Assembly (NCBI GenBank): GCA_937890825.1
Contig: CALADS010000062.1
Coordinates: 1-64,000 of the forward strand
Length of the DNA: 64,000 bases
Source: an uncultured Bacteroides sp.
GTDB taxonomy: Bacteria > Bacteroidota > Bacteroidia > Bacteroidales > Bacteroidaceae
Direction: 5' to 3'
Shown here piece after piece: positions 8,686 to 17,882 of the stretch. The notes beneath the pieces are model-generated. The model saw nothing but the letters and a program-made list of their open reading frames with translations. It ran no database searches and was not told the origin of the DNA. The position numbers and the translations under genes were made by a program. Positions within the stretch are counted from its first letter, which is position 1. Each line of letters begins with the position of its first letter.

Positions 8686-11600
8686 ATGTTGCTTTATAAA
8701 GAACAGATAAGGAAGTTGCCTCGCGTCACGCTGGATGACATCTCCCGTATGTGTCGGGAGTTACTTCCTGTTGAGTATAAAAATTGTCCTTGGTTATTGC
8801 CTTATGGCGACAAGAACTACGCGAAGATATTTTCTCAGGAAGACGAACTGAACGGTTACGCCGCTGCTTACACGGATTGGCACAAGGAGAAACTCCGCAT
8901 TGCATTTGACCACCTGCCTTCCGATACCTTTAGCGGCGAAATCGCCGTCATCGACTGGGCCTGCGGGCAAGGACTGGGCACGATTTTCCTGCGTGAATAC
9001 TTGAAGAAGAAGAATCTGACGTGTCGCATACAGGAAGTTGTACTCATAGAACCATCGGTGCTTTCGCTTGATCGTGCTCGATTCAACCTTGAAATCATTG
9101 ACCCTGCTATCTCCGTTTCGACTGTCAACAAGACGCTTAACGAAGTAACGGTAGCTGACCTCAAACTGCGTACGCCGCGAAAGGTCATCCATTTGTTCTC
9201 CAACATCCTTGACATTCAGGGCATCAGCTTGAAGCGCATTAGCGAAAATCTTCAGGGCAATTTGCTCCTCGATAATTATGTAGTCTGCGTCAGCCCCTGC
9301 TACCCCCAAATGCAACGGGTCTATGATAGCTTTCTGCAATACTTTACGCATCCGTTGGCATGGGATTATCGCGTAGCCAAGTCGGGGAAGGAGAGTCGGT
9401 ATGACTATACTTATCACATACAATGCTTGAAACTGGAAGCCAACAAGCCAAGGCAGATTATCACCTACAAATATTATCCAGCATCCCAGTTTCGCATCGG
9501 CTATGCTTTGGAATGCGTCAGTTCGCTCGTTAAGGACCTTCCTGCACTTACTTACTTTGACGTGTACGCGCCTTACGAACTCGGCGCGTACATCAGTGAT
9601 GACATGGAGCCAATCTATGCTATCCTCCACAACTTGATCAGCCGCGGACTTCCTACACGTCCCTCTCTAAGGGTAGAACGCGCGCTGAGTCAGCTTTTGG
9701 GCTGTTCGGCAGAGACGTCAATCTATGGCGGCTTCTGCTTCCAGAATTTGTTGAGCTCGGCTGATGAGGAAAAGGTTAGAGCTTATGCGCTCCGTGGCGT
9801 GCCGGGCGATGACCTGCGCATCAACCAACTTGTCTTTACCCCTTTGGCTATTGCCCGCGTTCAGAAGATTCTCATCGAAGCACTGATCAGTCACCGTCTC
9901 GACCTGCATCAAGAAGAATGGCGCGTACTGGTAGAGGAAGGCGATGTGCCTTTTGCACAACTTGCCATTGCTGACTTCTGTGAGATGTTCAATCACCTTA
10001 TCGCCTTATCGGATGAATTCCAGTCCCTGCGTTTACCGCGCATCAGCCTTCAGGTCATCTCATGCAACCGTTACAGGAAGTCGCCGTTGCTGACCAACGA
10101 TGCCGTCTTTGAAGCCACGAAAGAGATTCGCCGTACGGTGTACGACTTGGTCATTCGCTACTCTTCCATTCCTAAGTTTGAAGAACTGGACTTTACGACT
10201 TACCAGGTAAGCCGTGATAACTGCTATTGCCTCTTCCCTTCAGACAATCCGTATGCCGAACGATGTATCTACACGACTGACAGGGTGAACTATCGTCCGT
10301 TGGTGGAAGAAGCAAACCAGCCAGTCGAAGAGACTGTGAATCACCTGCGCTACTTCTTGCAACAGTTATTCAGAAAAGAGGACTTTCGTCCCGGTCAACT
10401 TCCCATCCTGTCGCGGGCGTTGCAGAATAAGTCGGTCATCGGTCTGTTGCCAACTGGCGGGGGTAAGTCGCTCACCTACCAACTGGCCGCGTTGCTTCAG
10501 CCGGGTGTGAGCATTGTTATTGATCCGCTCGTTTCGCTCATGAAGAATCAGTACGACGGACTGATTCGTGCCGGCATAGACTGCTGTACTTATATCAACG
10601 CAAAAGTAGAGAACAGGAGTCAGCGGGAGAAGAACATGGAGCAGTCGAAGTATCTGTTCGTGTTCATGTCGCCCGAGCGTCTGTGCATCCTCAACTTTAG
10701 AAGACGCTTGCGCAACATGCATGACCTTCACGTCTATTTTGCTTACAGCATTATAGATGAAGTGCATTGCGTCTCGGAGTGGGGACACGATTTCCGCTTC
10801 TCCTACCTGCACCTGGGAAGAAATCTTTACCAAAACGTCTTGCCGAAACAGGTTAAGGGAGACGAACATATCACGCTGTTTGGCTTGACTGCCACAGCTT
10901 CGTTTGATGTGTTGGCTGACGTAGAGCGCGAACTATCGGGTGAGGGTAAATTCCCTCTTGACGGCGATGCCGTCGTAAGGTATGAGAATACAAATCGCCT
11001 AGAGTTGCAGTACCGCGTAGTGAAAGTCGATGCAGACGATTGTAACGACAAATTTGATGTTTACAGGCGTAAGAACGAAATCGTAGCGGAAATTCTAAAG
11101 GAGTCGGCAACCTGCTTGAAGGAACTGGAGAAGCCCGAGAATATCAAACGGATAAAACGCTGTTTTCTCGAACGCGAAGGCGTCAGTGATGCCAAGATAA
11201 AGGAAGAAATCTACCAACGCGACATTCGCATCTCCGTTGGCGATAATTGGTGGAGAGGCAGTGAGGACGGTTCGGCTTCGGCCATCGTGTTTTGTCCCCA
11301 TCGAATAGGGCTGCTCGGCGTGAATGACTCTGATACGCAGCGAGGCATAGGCACAGCGATTGAAGTTGGACTGCATACGCAGCGAGTCAGTTGTTATGTA
11401 GGTGGCGATGAACTGACCGAACAAGATCGGTTTCTCGCCGGTGAGACCAATATCATGGTTGCGACCAAGGCATTCGGCATGGGTATTGACAAGCCCGATG
11501 TGCGCTTTACTTTAAACGTCAATCATTCGGGATCACTGGAAGGCTACGTACAAGAAGCAGGACGTGCCGGACGCGATCGCAAGATGGCATTGTCCACTAT

Positions 11601-12912
11601 CCTGTATTGTCCCAACGTGTTCAATGAACAAGACAAAAAAACCGGACTCATTAAGCCAGTTCCTGTAGACTATGGCGTACATCTGTTCTTTCATGAAAAA
11701 AACTATGTGGGGTCTGACTTTGAGAAATGGATAATGTATTTCCTGATGTCCAAGAATACGGCCACCCTGATGGAAGTAGGTGAGGAGCAGGGTAGTCAGG
11801 AAAATGTGTCGGGATTTCTTGACCGACTCATGTCTGCACAGTCTGGCGAAGAACTGGTATACTTCATCTCCTATACGCATGTTGGGGAAAGTCTGAGTTG
11901 GATCAACGACAAACTAGAGGAACACAAGATGCCAAAGCTCAAGTTAGGCAGGGGTGCTCCAACCTATGAATATGGCTATGTGGAATACATCGAAGCTATT
12001 CAGAAGGCCATCTACCGCATGTGCTGTGTCGGCGTTATTGATGACTTTACGCAGGACTACGTGAGTGGTAGATTTCGCATCGTTACGAGGCGAAAAAAAG
12101 ACGGTCAATACTTCGAGAGACTAAAGAAGTTCCTCCTGCGTTATTACACGGAAGAACGGGCTGACCTGGAAATAGCTAATGCACGCGAGTTGAGGGGCGG
12201 TAATGAAATCCACCAATGCTTGGCCTACATTACCCAATTCGTCTATACAAAGATTGCCGTCAAGCGCCAGAAGGCACTACAGTACATGGAGGACTTCTGC
12301 GACAGAGCCATTCACAGCAGCAAGGAATGGCTCGAGGTTAATGAGGATATCAAAGATGACATCTATCATTACTTCAACTCAAAATATGCCCGTACCGACT
12401 ACGCCACGGAAAGGGGAGAACCATTCTCACTAACTATCGATACGGAAGAGGGCAAACGCTCATCCTTTGACATCCTCTTCAAGTACATGCGTGTCATCGA
12501 TGACGATGTGATGGGTGCGAGCGATTCGCAGGTAGAAAACATCAAGCACCTCTATGGTGCAGTGCGCCTCATCAACCGTTCTGTGACCGATGCCAACCCG
12601 GCACTCGACATGCTCCACGCCTACTGCCTTCTGTTCCTTGGTGTAGACGGAAGCAAGAAACAGGCAGAGCAAATGCACAGTAGTTTCATCAGTGCCTATT
12701 GCGAATTTCGCGAAAGAGCTACAGACAATCCTGCCAGCTTCTACCTCAACATGAAACGCTTCAAAGAGGAAATTCAGAAGGAAGGTCGCCATGTGGCCGA
12801 CCAGCAGAAGATGCAACTCATCAATGAGTGGGAGACTGAGGCCGAGTTACTTTTTCATTCATCCTGGGTAAGAAGGTTTAAAGATCACTTTATTGGAACC
12901 TCTGCCCAATAA
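8686..12912 (+). CDS. Methyltransferase-like domain fused to RecQ-type DNA helicase
   Basis: 1408 residues, more than twice a normal RecQ. Residues about 80-170 resemble a class I SAM-dependent methyltransferase: a DWACGQGLG glycine loop at about 88-97 and a later acidic strand VVLIEP at about 118-123. A long region of unknown function follows. From about residue 560 there is a superfamily 2 RecQ-type helicase: Walker A PTGGGKS (about 588), DEVH (about 690), GLTATAS (about 733) and motif VI QEAGRAGRDR (about 955). The C-terminal 400 residues are unassigned. No transmembrane segment is seen. RecQ enzymes unwind DNA 3'-5'; whether the N-terminal domain methylates anything is unknown. It is not the housekeeping recQ. 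Confidence 0.85.
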   Translation: MLLYKEQIRKLPRVTLDDISRMCRELLPVEYKNCPWLLPYGDKNYAKIFSQEDELNGYAAAYTDWHKEKLRIAFDHLPSDTFSGEIAVIDWACGQGLGTIFLREYLKKKNLTCRIQEVVLIEPSVLSLDRARFNLEIIDPAISVSTVNKTLNEVTVADLKLRTPRKVIHLFSNILDIQGISLKRISENLQGNLLLDNYVVCVSPCYPQMQRVYDSFLQYFTHPLAWDYRVAKSGKESRYDYTYHIQCLKLEANKPRQIITYKYYPASQFRIGYALECVSSLVKDLPALTYFDVYAPYELGAYISDDMEPIYAILHNLISRGLPTRPSLRVERALSQLLGCSAETSIYGGFCFQNLLSSADEEKVRAYALRGVPGDDLRINQLVFTPLAIARVQKILIEALISHRLDLHQEEWRVLVEEGDVPFAQLAIADFCEMFNHLIALSDEFQSLRLPRISLQVISCNRYRKSPLLTNDAVFEATKEIRRTVYDLVIRYSSIPKFEELDFTTYQVSRDNCYCLFPSDNPYAERCIYTTDRVNYRPLVEEANQPVEETVNHLRYFLQQLFRKEDFRPGQLPILSRALQNKSVIGLLPTGGGKSLTYQLAALLQPGVSIVIDPLVSLMKNQYDGLIRAGIDCCTYINAKVENRSQREKNMEQSKYLFVFMSPERLCILNFRRRLRNMHDLHVYFAYSIIDEVHCVSEWGHDFRFSYLHLGRNLYQNVLPKQVKGDEHITLFGLTATASFDVLADVERELSGEGKFPLDGDAVVRYENTNRLELQYRVVKVDADDCNDKFDVYRRKNEIVAEILKESATCLKELEKPENIKRIKRCFLEREGVSDAKIKEEIYQRDIRISVGDNWWRGSEDGSASAIVFCPHRIGLLGVNDSDTQRGIGTAIEVGLHTQRVSCYVGGDELTEQDRFLAGETNIMVATKAFGMGIDKPDVRFTLNVNHSGSLEGYVQEAGRAGRDRKMALSTILYCPNVFNEQDKKTGLIKPVPVDYGVHLFFHEKNYVGSDFEKWIMYFLMSKNTATLMEVGEEQGSQENVSGFLDRLMSAQSGEELVYFISYTHVGESLSWINDKLEEHKMPKLKLGRGAPTYEYGYVEYIEAIQKAIYRMCCVGVIDDFTQDYVSGRFRIVTRRKKDGQYFERLKKFLLRYYTEERADLEIANARELRGGNEIHQCLAYITQFVYTKIAVKRQKALQYMEDFCDRAIHSSKEWLEVNEDIKDDIYHYFNSKYARTDYATERGEPFSLTIDTEEGKRSSFDILFKYMRVIDDDVMGASDSQVENIKHLYGAVRLINRSVTDANPALDMLHAYCLLFLGVDGSKKQAEQMHSSFISAYCEFRERATDNPASFYLNMKRFKEEIQKEGRHVADQQKMQLINEWETEAELLFHSSWVRRFKDHFIGTSAQ

Positions 12913-12929
12913 TCAGAATTCATACGACA

Positions 12930-13502
12930 ATGAACAACCATTCTATATTAGATGCTCTCTCCCAATTAGAGCACGACTTGAAAGACATCCAATCTGCCAA
13001 AGAACAGATTGACGACGTATTAGAGGCTGACAGCCTTATCAACGAATCACTGGCCGGCTATGTCAGTCAGTTGGCTTCGTTTACTAAGCAGGTTGAGCTA
13101 CTGAAAGATAATCTCAAGTCGACGATCAACGAAATTCTGTCCCTTACCGATGGCGAAGCAACCAAATGCCTCTCATCTATCAATAAGCAGATTGGCGAGG
13201 TCAGAAGTTTACTCTCTACGATTGATGACAAGGTTAAGCAGCACGCTTCAAGCCTAACCCATACTCTTGATGAGTCGTGTGCTGAAGTAATCAGTCGCTT
13301 CCAAAAGCAGTTAGATTCCGAACTGTCCGCGATACAGCAAGTCGCCCAGCAAATGGAACAGTTCGAAACCGAGCTGGCTAATCAGGCCGCCCGTCAAGAG
13401 CAGCAACTACGCGCCATTCAAGCAAGTGCTGACACGAATCGGAAGTTTCTGTTGGTTGCTTGCATTCTGATAGTCATTGACGTTATCCTCCATTTTGTTT
13501 GA
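12930..13502 (+). CDS. Coiled-coil protein with C-terminal membrane anchor
   Basis: 190 residues and no recognised family. The body (about 5-165) is almost entirely heptad-like, Gln/Glu/Leu/Ile-rich helix, and the C-terminus ends in one hydrophobic segment (FLLVACILIVIDVILHFV), so it should be a tail-anchored inner-membrane protein with a cytoplasmic coiled coil. It starts 17 nt after the helicase stop and completes the operon. Small coiled-coil membrane proteins sometimes act as sensors or effectors in phage-defence operons; that role is inferred from context only. Confidence 0.65.
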   Translation: MNNHSILDALSQLEHDLKDIQSAKEQIDDVLEADSLINESLAGYVSQLASFTKQVELLKDNLKSTINEILSLTDGEATKCLSSINKQIGEVRSLLSTIDDKVKQHASSLTHTLDESCAEVISRFQKQLDSELSAIQQVAQQMEQFETELANQAARQEQQLRAIQASADTNRKFLLVACILIVIDVILHFV

Positions 13503-13642
13503 TGTCGCTTAATGACTCCCTTTCGCTTATCATACATTCTTTTGACAAGAATTTTAGATTCATACATGAGAAAAGGAAGGGTAGAAAAACTCTTCGATAG
13601 ATCTAATGACCAATAATAGAACCAGCCTATAAATTCTCTATT

Positions 13643-13685
13643 CCCCCCGATACGTCTGCCAAAACTGACGCATCGGGGGATTTTT
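13643..13685 (+). terminator. Rho-independent terminator upstream of dnaK
   Basis: CCCCCGAT-A-CGTC (from 13644) pairs with GACG-C-ATCGGGGG (13667-13679), followed by ATTTTT. It ends the upstream four-gene operon, although 140 nt past its stop, and insulates dnaK. Confidence 0.8.
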
Positions 13686-13727
13686 ATGACAGAACAGGCA
13701 GACGAGTCGTAGAAAAAACTGACAATG

Positions 13728-13755
13728 TGGCAGAAATAAAAATTTTTCTCTGCCA
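13728..13755. promoter_or_regulatory. 28-bp near-palindrome upstream of the dnaK promoter
   Basis: Arms TGGCAGA and TCTGCCA flank an A-rich/T-rich centre (AATAAAAATTTTTC) that is itself nearly self-complementary. It ends 10 bp before the sigma-54-like -24 element, a position fitting a regulator operator. The binding protein is unknown. Confidence 0.6.
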
Positions 13756-13764
13756 AACTCACTT

Positions 13765-13780
13765 TGGCACGCACCTTGCT
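13765..13780 (+). promoter_or_regulatory. Sigma-54 (RpoN) type promoter of dnaK
   Basis: TGGCAC-N5-TTGCT matches the -24/-12 consensus TGGCAC-N5-TTGCW exactly, with GG and GC at the required spacing. The predicted start is near 13791, giving a leader of about 70 nt to the dnaK ATG. No TAnnTTTG box is seen in the leader. The match is exact; its use in heat-shock control is inference. Confidence 0.7.
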
Positions 13781-13861
13781 AATAGTAGGGCGTCAACCGC
13801 TTAGAGCGGGCGACTCAAACAATTCATCTCGATAATAACAAACAAAAAAATAAATACAACT

Positions 13862-15781
13862 ATGGGAAAGATTATTGGTATTGACTTAGGAACGACAAAC
13901 TCTTGCGTCTCTGTATTCGAAGGTAACGAACCTACCGTAATTGCTAACAGCGAAGGTAAGCGCACAACTCCTTCTGTCGTAGCATTCGTAGAAGGTGGCG
14001 AACGTAAGGTGGGTGACCCCGCTAAGCGTCAGGCTGTGACTAACCCCCTCCGCACCATTTATTCTATCAAGCGTTTCATGGGTGAAACCTACGACGCAGT
14101 GCAGAAGGAAATCTCACGCATGCCTTACAAGGTGGTACGCGGTGACAACAACACGGCTCGCGTAGAAGTTGACGACCGTCAGTACACGCCGCAGGAAATC
14201 TCAGCAATGGTACTTCAGAAGATGAAGAAGACGGCTGAGGATTACCTCGGACAGGAAGTAACGGAAGCTGTCATCACCGTTCCGGCTTACTTCTCTGACT
14301 CACAGCGTCAGGCTACGAAGGAAGCTGGTCAGATTGCCGGCCTCGAAGTAAAGCGTATCGTCAACGAACCGACGGCGGCTGCTTTGGCTTACGGTATCGA
14401 CAAGGCTAACAAGGACATGAAGATTGCCGTATTCGACCTCGGTGGTGGTACGTTCGATATCTCTATCCTCGAATTCGGTGGCGGTGTATTCGAAGTTCTC
14501 TCAACCAACGGTGATACCCACCTCGGCGGTGACGACTTCGACCACGTAATCATCGACTGGTTAGTTCAGGAATTCAAGAACGACGAGGGTGCTGATCTTA
14601 CGACTGACCCGATGGCTATGCAGCGCTTGAAGGAAGCTGCTGAAAAGGCTAAGATTGAACTTTCTAGCTCTACGACGACCGAAATCAACTTGCCCTACAT
14701 CATGCCCGTTGGCGGTGTGCCCAAGCACTTGGTTAAGACGTTGACGCGTGCGAAGTTCGAAGCACTCGCTCACAACCTCATCGAGGCTTGCAAGGCTCCG
14801 TGTGAAGCAGCCCTCCAGGGTGCTGGTCTCTCTACGAGCGACATCGACGAAGTTATCCTCGTAGGTGGTTCTACGCGTATCCCCGCTGTTCAGGAACTCG
14901 TTGAGAAGTTCTTCGGCAAGGCTCCTTCTAAGGGTGTAAATCCCGACGAAGTAGTAGCCGTAGGTGCTGCTATTCAGGGTGCAATCCTTAATAAGGAAGA
15001 AGGTGTAGGCGACATCGTTCTCCTCGACGTAACTCCCCTTTCACTCGGTATCGAGACTCTCGGTGGCGTAATGACGAAGCTCATCGACGCGAACGCTACG
15101 ATTCCTTGCAAGAAGAGCCAGGTATTCTCTACCGCTGAGGACAACCAGCCCGAAGTTACCATCCACGTGCTCCAGGGTGAACGTCAGTTTGCTCGCGACA
15201 ACAAGAGCATCGGTCGCTTCAACCTCGCCGGCATTGCTCCCGCTCGTCGTGGTGTACCCCAGATTGAGGTAACCTTCGACATCGACGCCAACGGTATCTT
15301 GAAGGTTTCTGCCAAGGATAAGGCTACAGGCAAGGAACAGACCATCCGCATCGAGGCTTCCAGCGGTCTGTCTGAGGACGAAATCAACCGCATGAAGGCT
15401 GAAGCTCAAGCTAACGCTGAAGCTGACAAGAAGGAGCGCGAACGTGTAGACAAGATCAACGAGGCTGACTCTATGATCTTCCAGACGGAAAACCAGCTCA
15501 AGGAACTCGGCGACAAGCTTCCTGCTGACAAGAAGGGTGAAATCGAGGCTGCTCTCGGTAAGCTGAAGGATGCGCACAAGGCACAAGACCTCGCTGCCAT
15601 CGATGCTGCCAAGACGGAACTCAACAACGCATGGCAGGCTGCCAGCGCACAGATGTACCAGCAGACGGGTGCACAACCCGGTGCCGATGCTGGTTTCCAA
15701 GGCGGTCAGCAGGCTGGTGCTCAGCAGGGCGGAAACAACAAGGAAGATATCCAGGACGCTGACTTCGAGGAAGTAAAGTAA
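13862..15781 (+). CDS. dnaK: Hsp70 molecular chaperone DnaK
   Basis: 639 residues, normal length. The nucleotide-binding domain begins [15 protein letters not shown] and carries [11 protein letters not shown] and the phosphate loop DLGGGTFD. The substrate-binding domain and helical lid follow, and the protein ends in a Gly/Gln-rich tail with [11 protein letters not shown]. It binds exposed hydrophobic segments with DnaJ and GrpE in the cytoplasm. It stands alone here (no grpE or dnaJ alongside), flanked by terminators, and has a sigma-54-type promoter. The conjugative element begins directly after its terminator. Confidence 0.98.
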   Translation: MGKIIGIDLGTTNSCVSVFEGNEPTVIANSEGKRTTPSVVAFVEGGERKVGDPAKRQAVTNPLRTIYSIKRFMGETYDAVQKEISRMPYKVVRGDNNTARVEVDDRQYTPQEISAMVLQKMKKTAEDYLGQEVTEAVITVPAYFSDSQRQATKEAGQIAGLEVKRIVNEPTAAALAYGIDKANKDMKIAVFDLGGGTFDISILEFGGGVFEVLSTNGDTHLGGDDFDHVIIDWLVQEFKNDEGADLTTDPMAMQRLKEAAEKAKIELSSSTTTEINLPYIMPVGGVPKHLVKTLTRAKFEALAHNLIEACKAPCEAALQGAGLSTSDIDEVILVGGSTRIPAVQELVEKFFGKAPSKGVNPDEVVAVGAAIQGAILNKEEGVGDIVLLDVTPLSLGIETLGGVMTKLIDANATIPCKKSQVFSTAEDNQPEVTIHVLQGERQFARDNKSIGRFNLAGIAPARRGVPQIEVTFDIDANGILKVSAKDKATGKEQTIRIEASSGLSEDEINRMKAEAQANAEADKKERERVDKINEADSMIFQTENQLKELGDKLPADKKGEIEAALGKLKDAHKAQDLAAIDAAKTELNNAWQAASAQMYQQTGAQPGADAGFQGGQQAGAQQGGNNKEDIQDADFEEVK

Positions 15782-15816
15782 GTATCGATAAACAACGATA
15801 AACATCCATAGGAAAA

Positions 15817-15850
15817 GGTGTGAAACTCAATGGGTTTCGCACCTTTTTCG
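15817..15850 (+). terminator. Rho-independent terminator of dnaK
   Basis: GGTGTGAAAC pairs with GTTTCGCACC around a short loop, followed by TTTTTCGTTTTT. It is the last clearly chromosomal feature before the integrated element. Confidence 0.9.
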
Positions 15851-15875
15851 TTTTTAACACTTGGCAATACCTATC

Positions 15876-15905
15876 TTGAATTACACGATTTTTATTGTAT
15901 ATTTG
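15876..15905 (+). promoter_or_regulatory. Promoter of the excisionase-like gene at the element's left end
   Basis: TTG (15876-15878), 19 nt, then TATATTTG (15898-15905), a good Bacteroidetes promoter. The transcript would begin near 15912 and read the HTH gene at 15988. Confidence 0.65.
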
Positions 15906-15920
15906 TACCATATTTGTACC
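15899..15920. repeat. Two adjacent 11-bp direct repeats overlapping the promoter
   Basis: ATATTTGTACC occurs twice, head to tail (15899-15909 and 15910-15920). The first copy contains most of the -7 box. The position between the dnaK terminator and the integrase region also makes it a candidate for part of the left attachment region; the right end is not in the window, so this cannot be tested here. Confidence 0.6.
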
Positions 15921-15987
15921 GCAACAAAAAAGGCGATAAGGTGCAACAAATCAACAGTAGAATAATTGGTAATCAAAACATAAGCAT

Positions 15988-16551
15988 ATGCCAGCAGCCA
16001 AGTTTAAAATAATCCGAAAATGCGAAGTCTGTGGAGAGGAGTTCTACGCAAAAACGTTAGATTCTTTTTACTGTTCTCCGCGCTGCTCGAAAATAGCCTA
16101 CAAACGTAGAAAAGCAGAAGAGATGCAGCAACAAAGATTAGACGAGATGGTAAAGACCATTCCAGAAGCCCGTGAATACATCACGGTGACTGAAGCCCAT
16201 GCTCTGTTTGGTATAAGCCGTAATACCGTGTATCGGCTCATTGAAAAAGGGAGAGTGGCTTTCTTTAATACAGGGAAGAATCAGACCAGGCTCAAGAAGG
16301 ATGATTTGATGAAACTTTATCCTCTTCGAGAAACGCCTTTAGAAGGAAATAAAAAAACTCCTCGAAAGAAATATAGCATGGAACCGGAAGACTGTTATAC
16401 CATCGGGGATATTAGCCAAAAGTATAAGTTGGATGAAAGTACGGTCTATAAACATATCCGTAAATACTCCATTCCTACTCGACAAATAGGCAACTTTGTC
16501 TATGTACCGAAAAGTGAGATTGATGAATTATATAAAGGCATACAGGTATGA
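15988..16551 (+). CDS. Zinc-ribbon / tandem helix-turn-helix protein, excisionase-like
   Basis: 187 residues. The N-terminus has a small zinc-ribbon pattern, KCEVCGEEF followed by FYCSPRCS. Two DNA-binding domains of the HTH_17/excisionase type follow: one at about 67-110 (TVTEAHALFGISRNTVYRLI) and one at about 130-183 (TIGDISQKYKLDESTVYKHI). It overlaps the integrase start by 4 nt, so the two are translationally coupled. Such proteins usually assist or direct the integrase during excision, or regulate the element; the exact role is inferred. Confidence 0.75.
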   Translation: MPAAKFKIIRKCEVCGEEFYAKTLDSFYCSPRCSKIAYKRRKAEEMQQQRLDEMVKTIPEAREYITVTEAHALFGISRNTVYRLIEKGRVAFFNTGKNQTRLKKDDLMKLYPLRETPLEGNKKTPRKKYSMEPEDCYTIGDISQKYKLDESTVYKHIRKYSIPTRQIGNFVYVPKSEIDELYKGIQV

Positions 16552-17804
16552 AAAAGGCATTAGTCAATACAAAAGTCACCGTGAAATTGCGGAAAGCAGA
16601 AAAGCGGAATGAATGGTATCTGTACTTGGAAGCATATCCGGTATTCACAGCAGAGAGTTCCGTTCCGCAACGAACACGGGAATATCTGAATCGGACCATA
16701 GCTACTCCCCTATGGGATAAAAGCCGGAATGCACGTACTTCAAAAGAAGGAAACGTGAGTTTTAAGCCGAAACGAGACATCAATGGCGTCATCCAATGCA
16801 AATCACACTTGGATCAGGAAGCTTGTATCTATGCTGATAAGGTAAGGGAGATTCGCCAAAGGGAGTTCGACAACGCTTTTCTTTATACAGATACAGACAG
16901 TGAACAGGCGCAACAGTTGGAACGTTCACGTTACAACTTCTTGGAGTATTTCAGGGAAATGGAAAAGAAAAGGCATGCCCAGTTCTCAGAAGCTATCAGT
17001 ACTACATGGAATCGGGTTTATGAGAACTTCAAGATTTTTATCAATGGAGATACCATACCTTTTTCTAAGATTGACCTGAAGCTGATTGAAGAGTTTCGTC
17101 TGTATCTGTTGAGTGCCAAACGTGGCGGGTTCAAGACCGGCACCATATCACCCAATACGGCGTCCACTTACTTCTCGGTATTCAAGGCGGTGCTTAAACA
17201 GGCTTTTATAGACGGCTATCTGACTATAGACCTTTCTGCCAAGGCGAAAAGTATTCAAGGTCGCGAAAGCCGAAGAGAATACCTGACCGTAGAGGAACTG
17301 AATACGTTGGCTCGTACACCTTTTGACCCGATCGTCAAGCGGGCTGCTTTGTTTTCTGCCTTGACTGGATTGCGTCATAGCGATATTCAAAAGTTGACGT
17401 GGGCAGAAATCGAAGAATTTAACGGGGGCTATCGGTTGAACTTCACTCAGCAGAAGACCAAAGGGGTGGAATACATGCCTATATCCAAGCAAGCCTATCA
17501 GCTCTGCGGTGAAAGAAAAGATGATGAGTTGTTGGTATTTGCCGGACTGCCTGATCCCTCATGGATTTCCAAACCATTGGAAAGGTGGATTAAACAGGCT
17601 GGCATTACCAAGCACATCACCTTCCACTGCTTCAGGCATACGTTCGCTACCCTGCAGCTGGCAAGCGGCACCGACATCTATACCGTCAGCAAACTGCTTG
17701 GTCATACCAACGTCAAAACCACCCAGGTCTATGCAAAGGTGGTGGACGAAAAGAAGGAGAAAGCCACAGAGGCATTTACACTGGATTTGCCCATTATAGA
17801 GTAA
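16548..17804 (+). CDS. Tyrosine-type integrase of the conjugative element
   Basis: 418 residues. An N-terminal arm-binding region, a SAM-like core-binding domain (about 140-220) and a C-terminal catalytic domain are visible. Catalytic residues appear in order: Arg in LTGLRHSD, Lys in QQKTKG, His-x-x-Arg in FHCFRHTFA, His in LLGHTNV, and the nucleophile Tyr in TTQVYAKV. It cuts and rejoins attL/attR/attP/attB through a 3'-phosphotyrosine. It resembles Bacteroidetes element integrases of the IntDOT/Tn4555 class. A terminator follows at 17828-17860. Confidence 0.93.
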   Translation: MKKALVNTKVTVKLRKAEKRNEWYLYLEAYPVFTAESSVPQRTREYLNRTIATPLWDKSRNARTSKEGNVSFKPKRDINGVIQCKSHLDQEACIYADKVREIRQREFDNAFLYTDTDSEQAQQLERSRYNFLEYFREMEKKRHAQFSEAISTTWNRVYENFKIFINGDTIPFSKIDLKLIEEFRLYLLSAKRGGFKTGTISPNTASTYFSVFKAVLKQAFIDGYLTIDLSAKAKSIQGRESRREYLTVEELNTLARTPFDPIVKRAALFSALTGLRHSDIQKLTWAEIEEFNGGYRLNFTQQKTKGVEYMPISKQAYQLCGERKDDELLVFAGLPDPSWISKPLERWIKQAGITKHITFHCFRHTFATLQLASGTDIYTVSKLLGHTNVKTTQVYAKVVDEKKEKATEAFTLDLPIIE

Positions 17805-17827
17805 CCATAAAATAGAGATTGAATTGA

Positions 17828-17860
17828 AACCATCTGCACGAACGGTGTGGGTGGTTTTTT
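17828..17860 (+). terminator. Terminator after the integrase gene
   Basis: An AACCA...TGGTT stem with an inner CAC/GTG pairing is followed by T6. It lies 23 nt past the integrase stop. Confidence 0.75.
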
Positions 17861-17882
17861 ATGCTTGTTTGTGAGGGATTAG

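Noticed and set aside
13643..13685. Riboswitch or CIRCE element before dnaK
   Set aside because: The hairpin is GC-rich with a T-run, a terminator, and the CIRCE sequence is absent.
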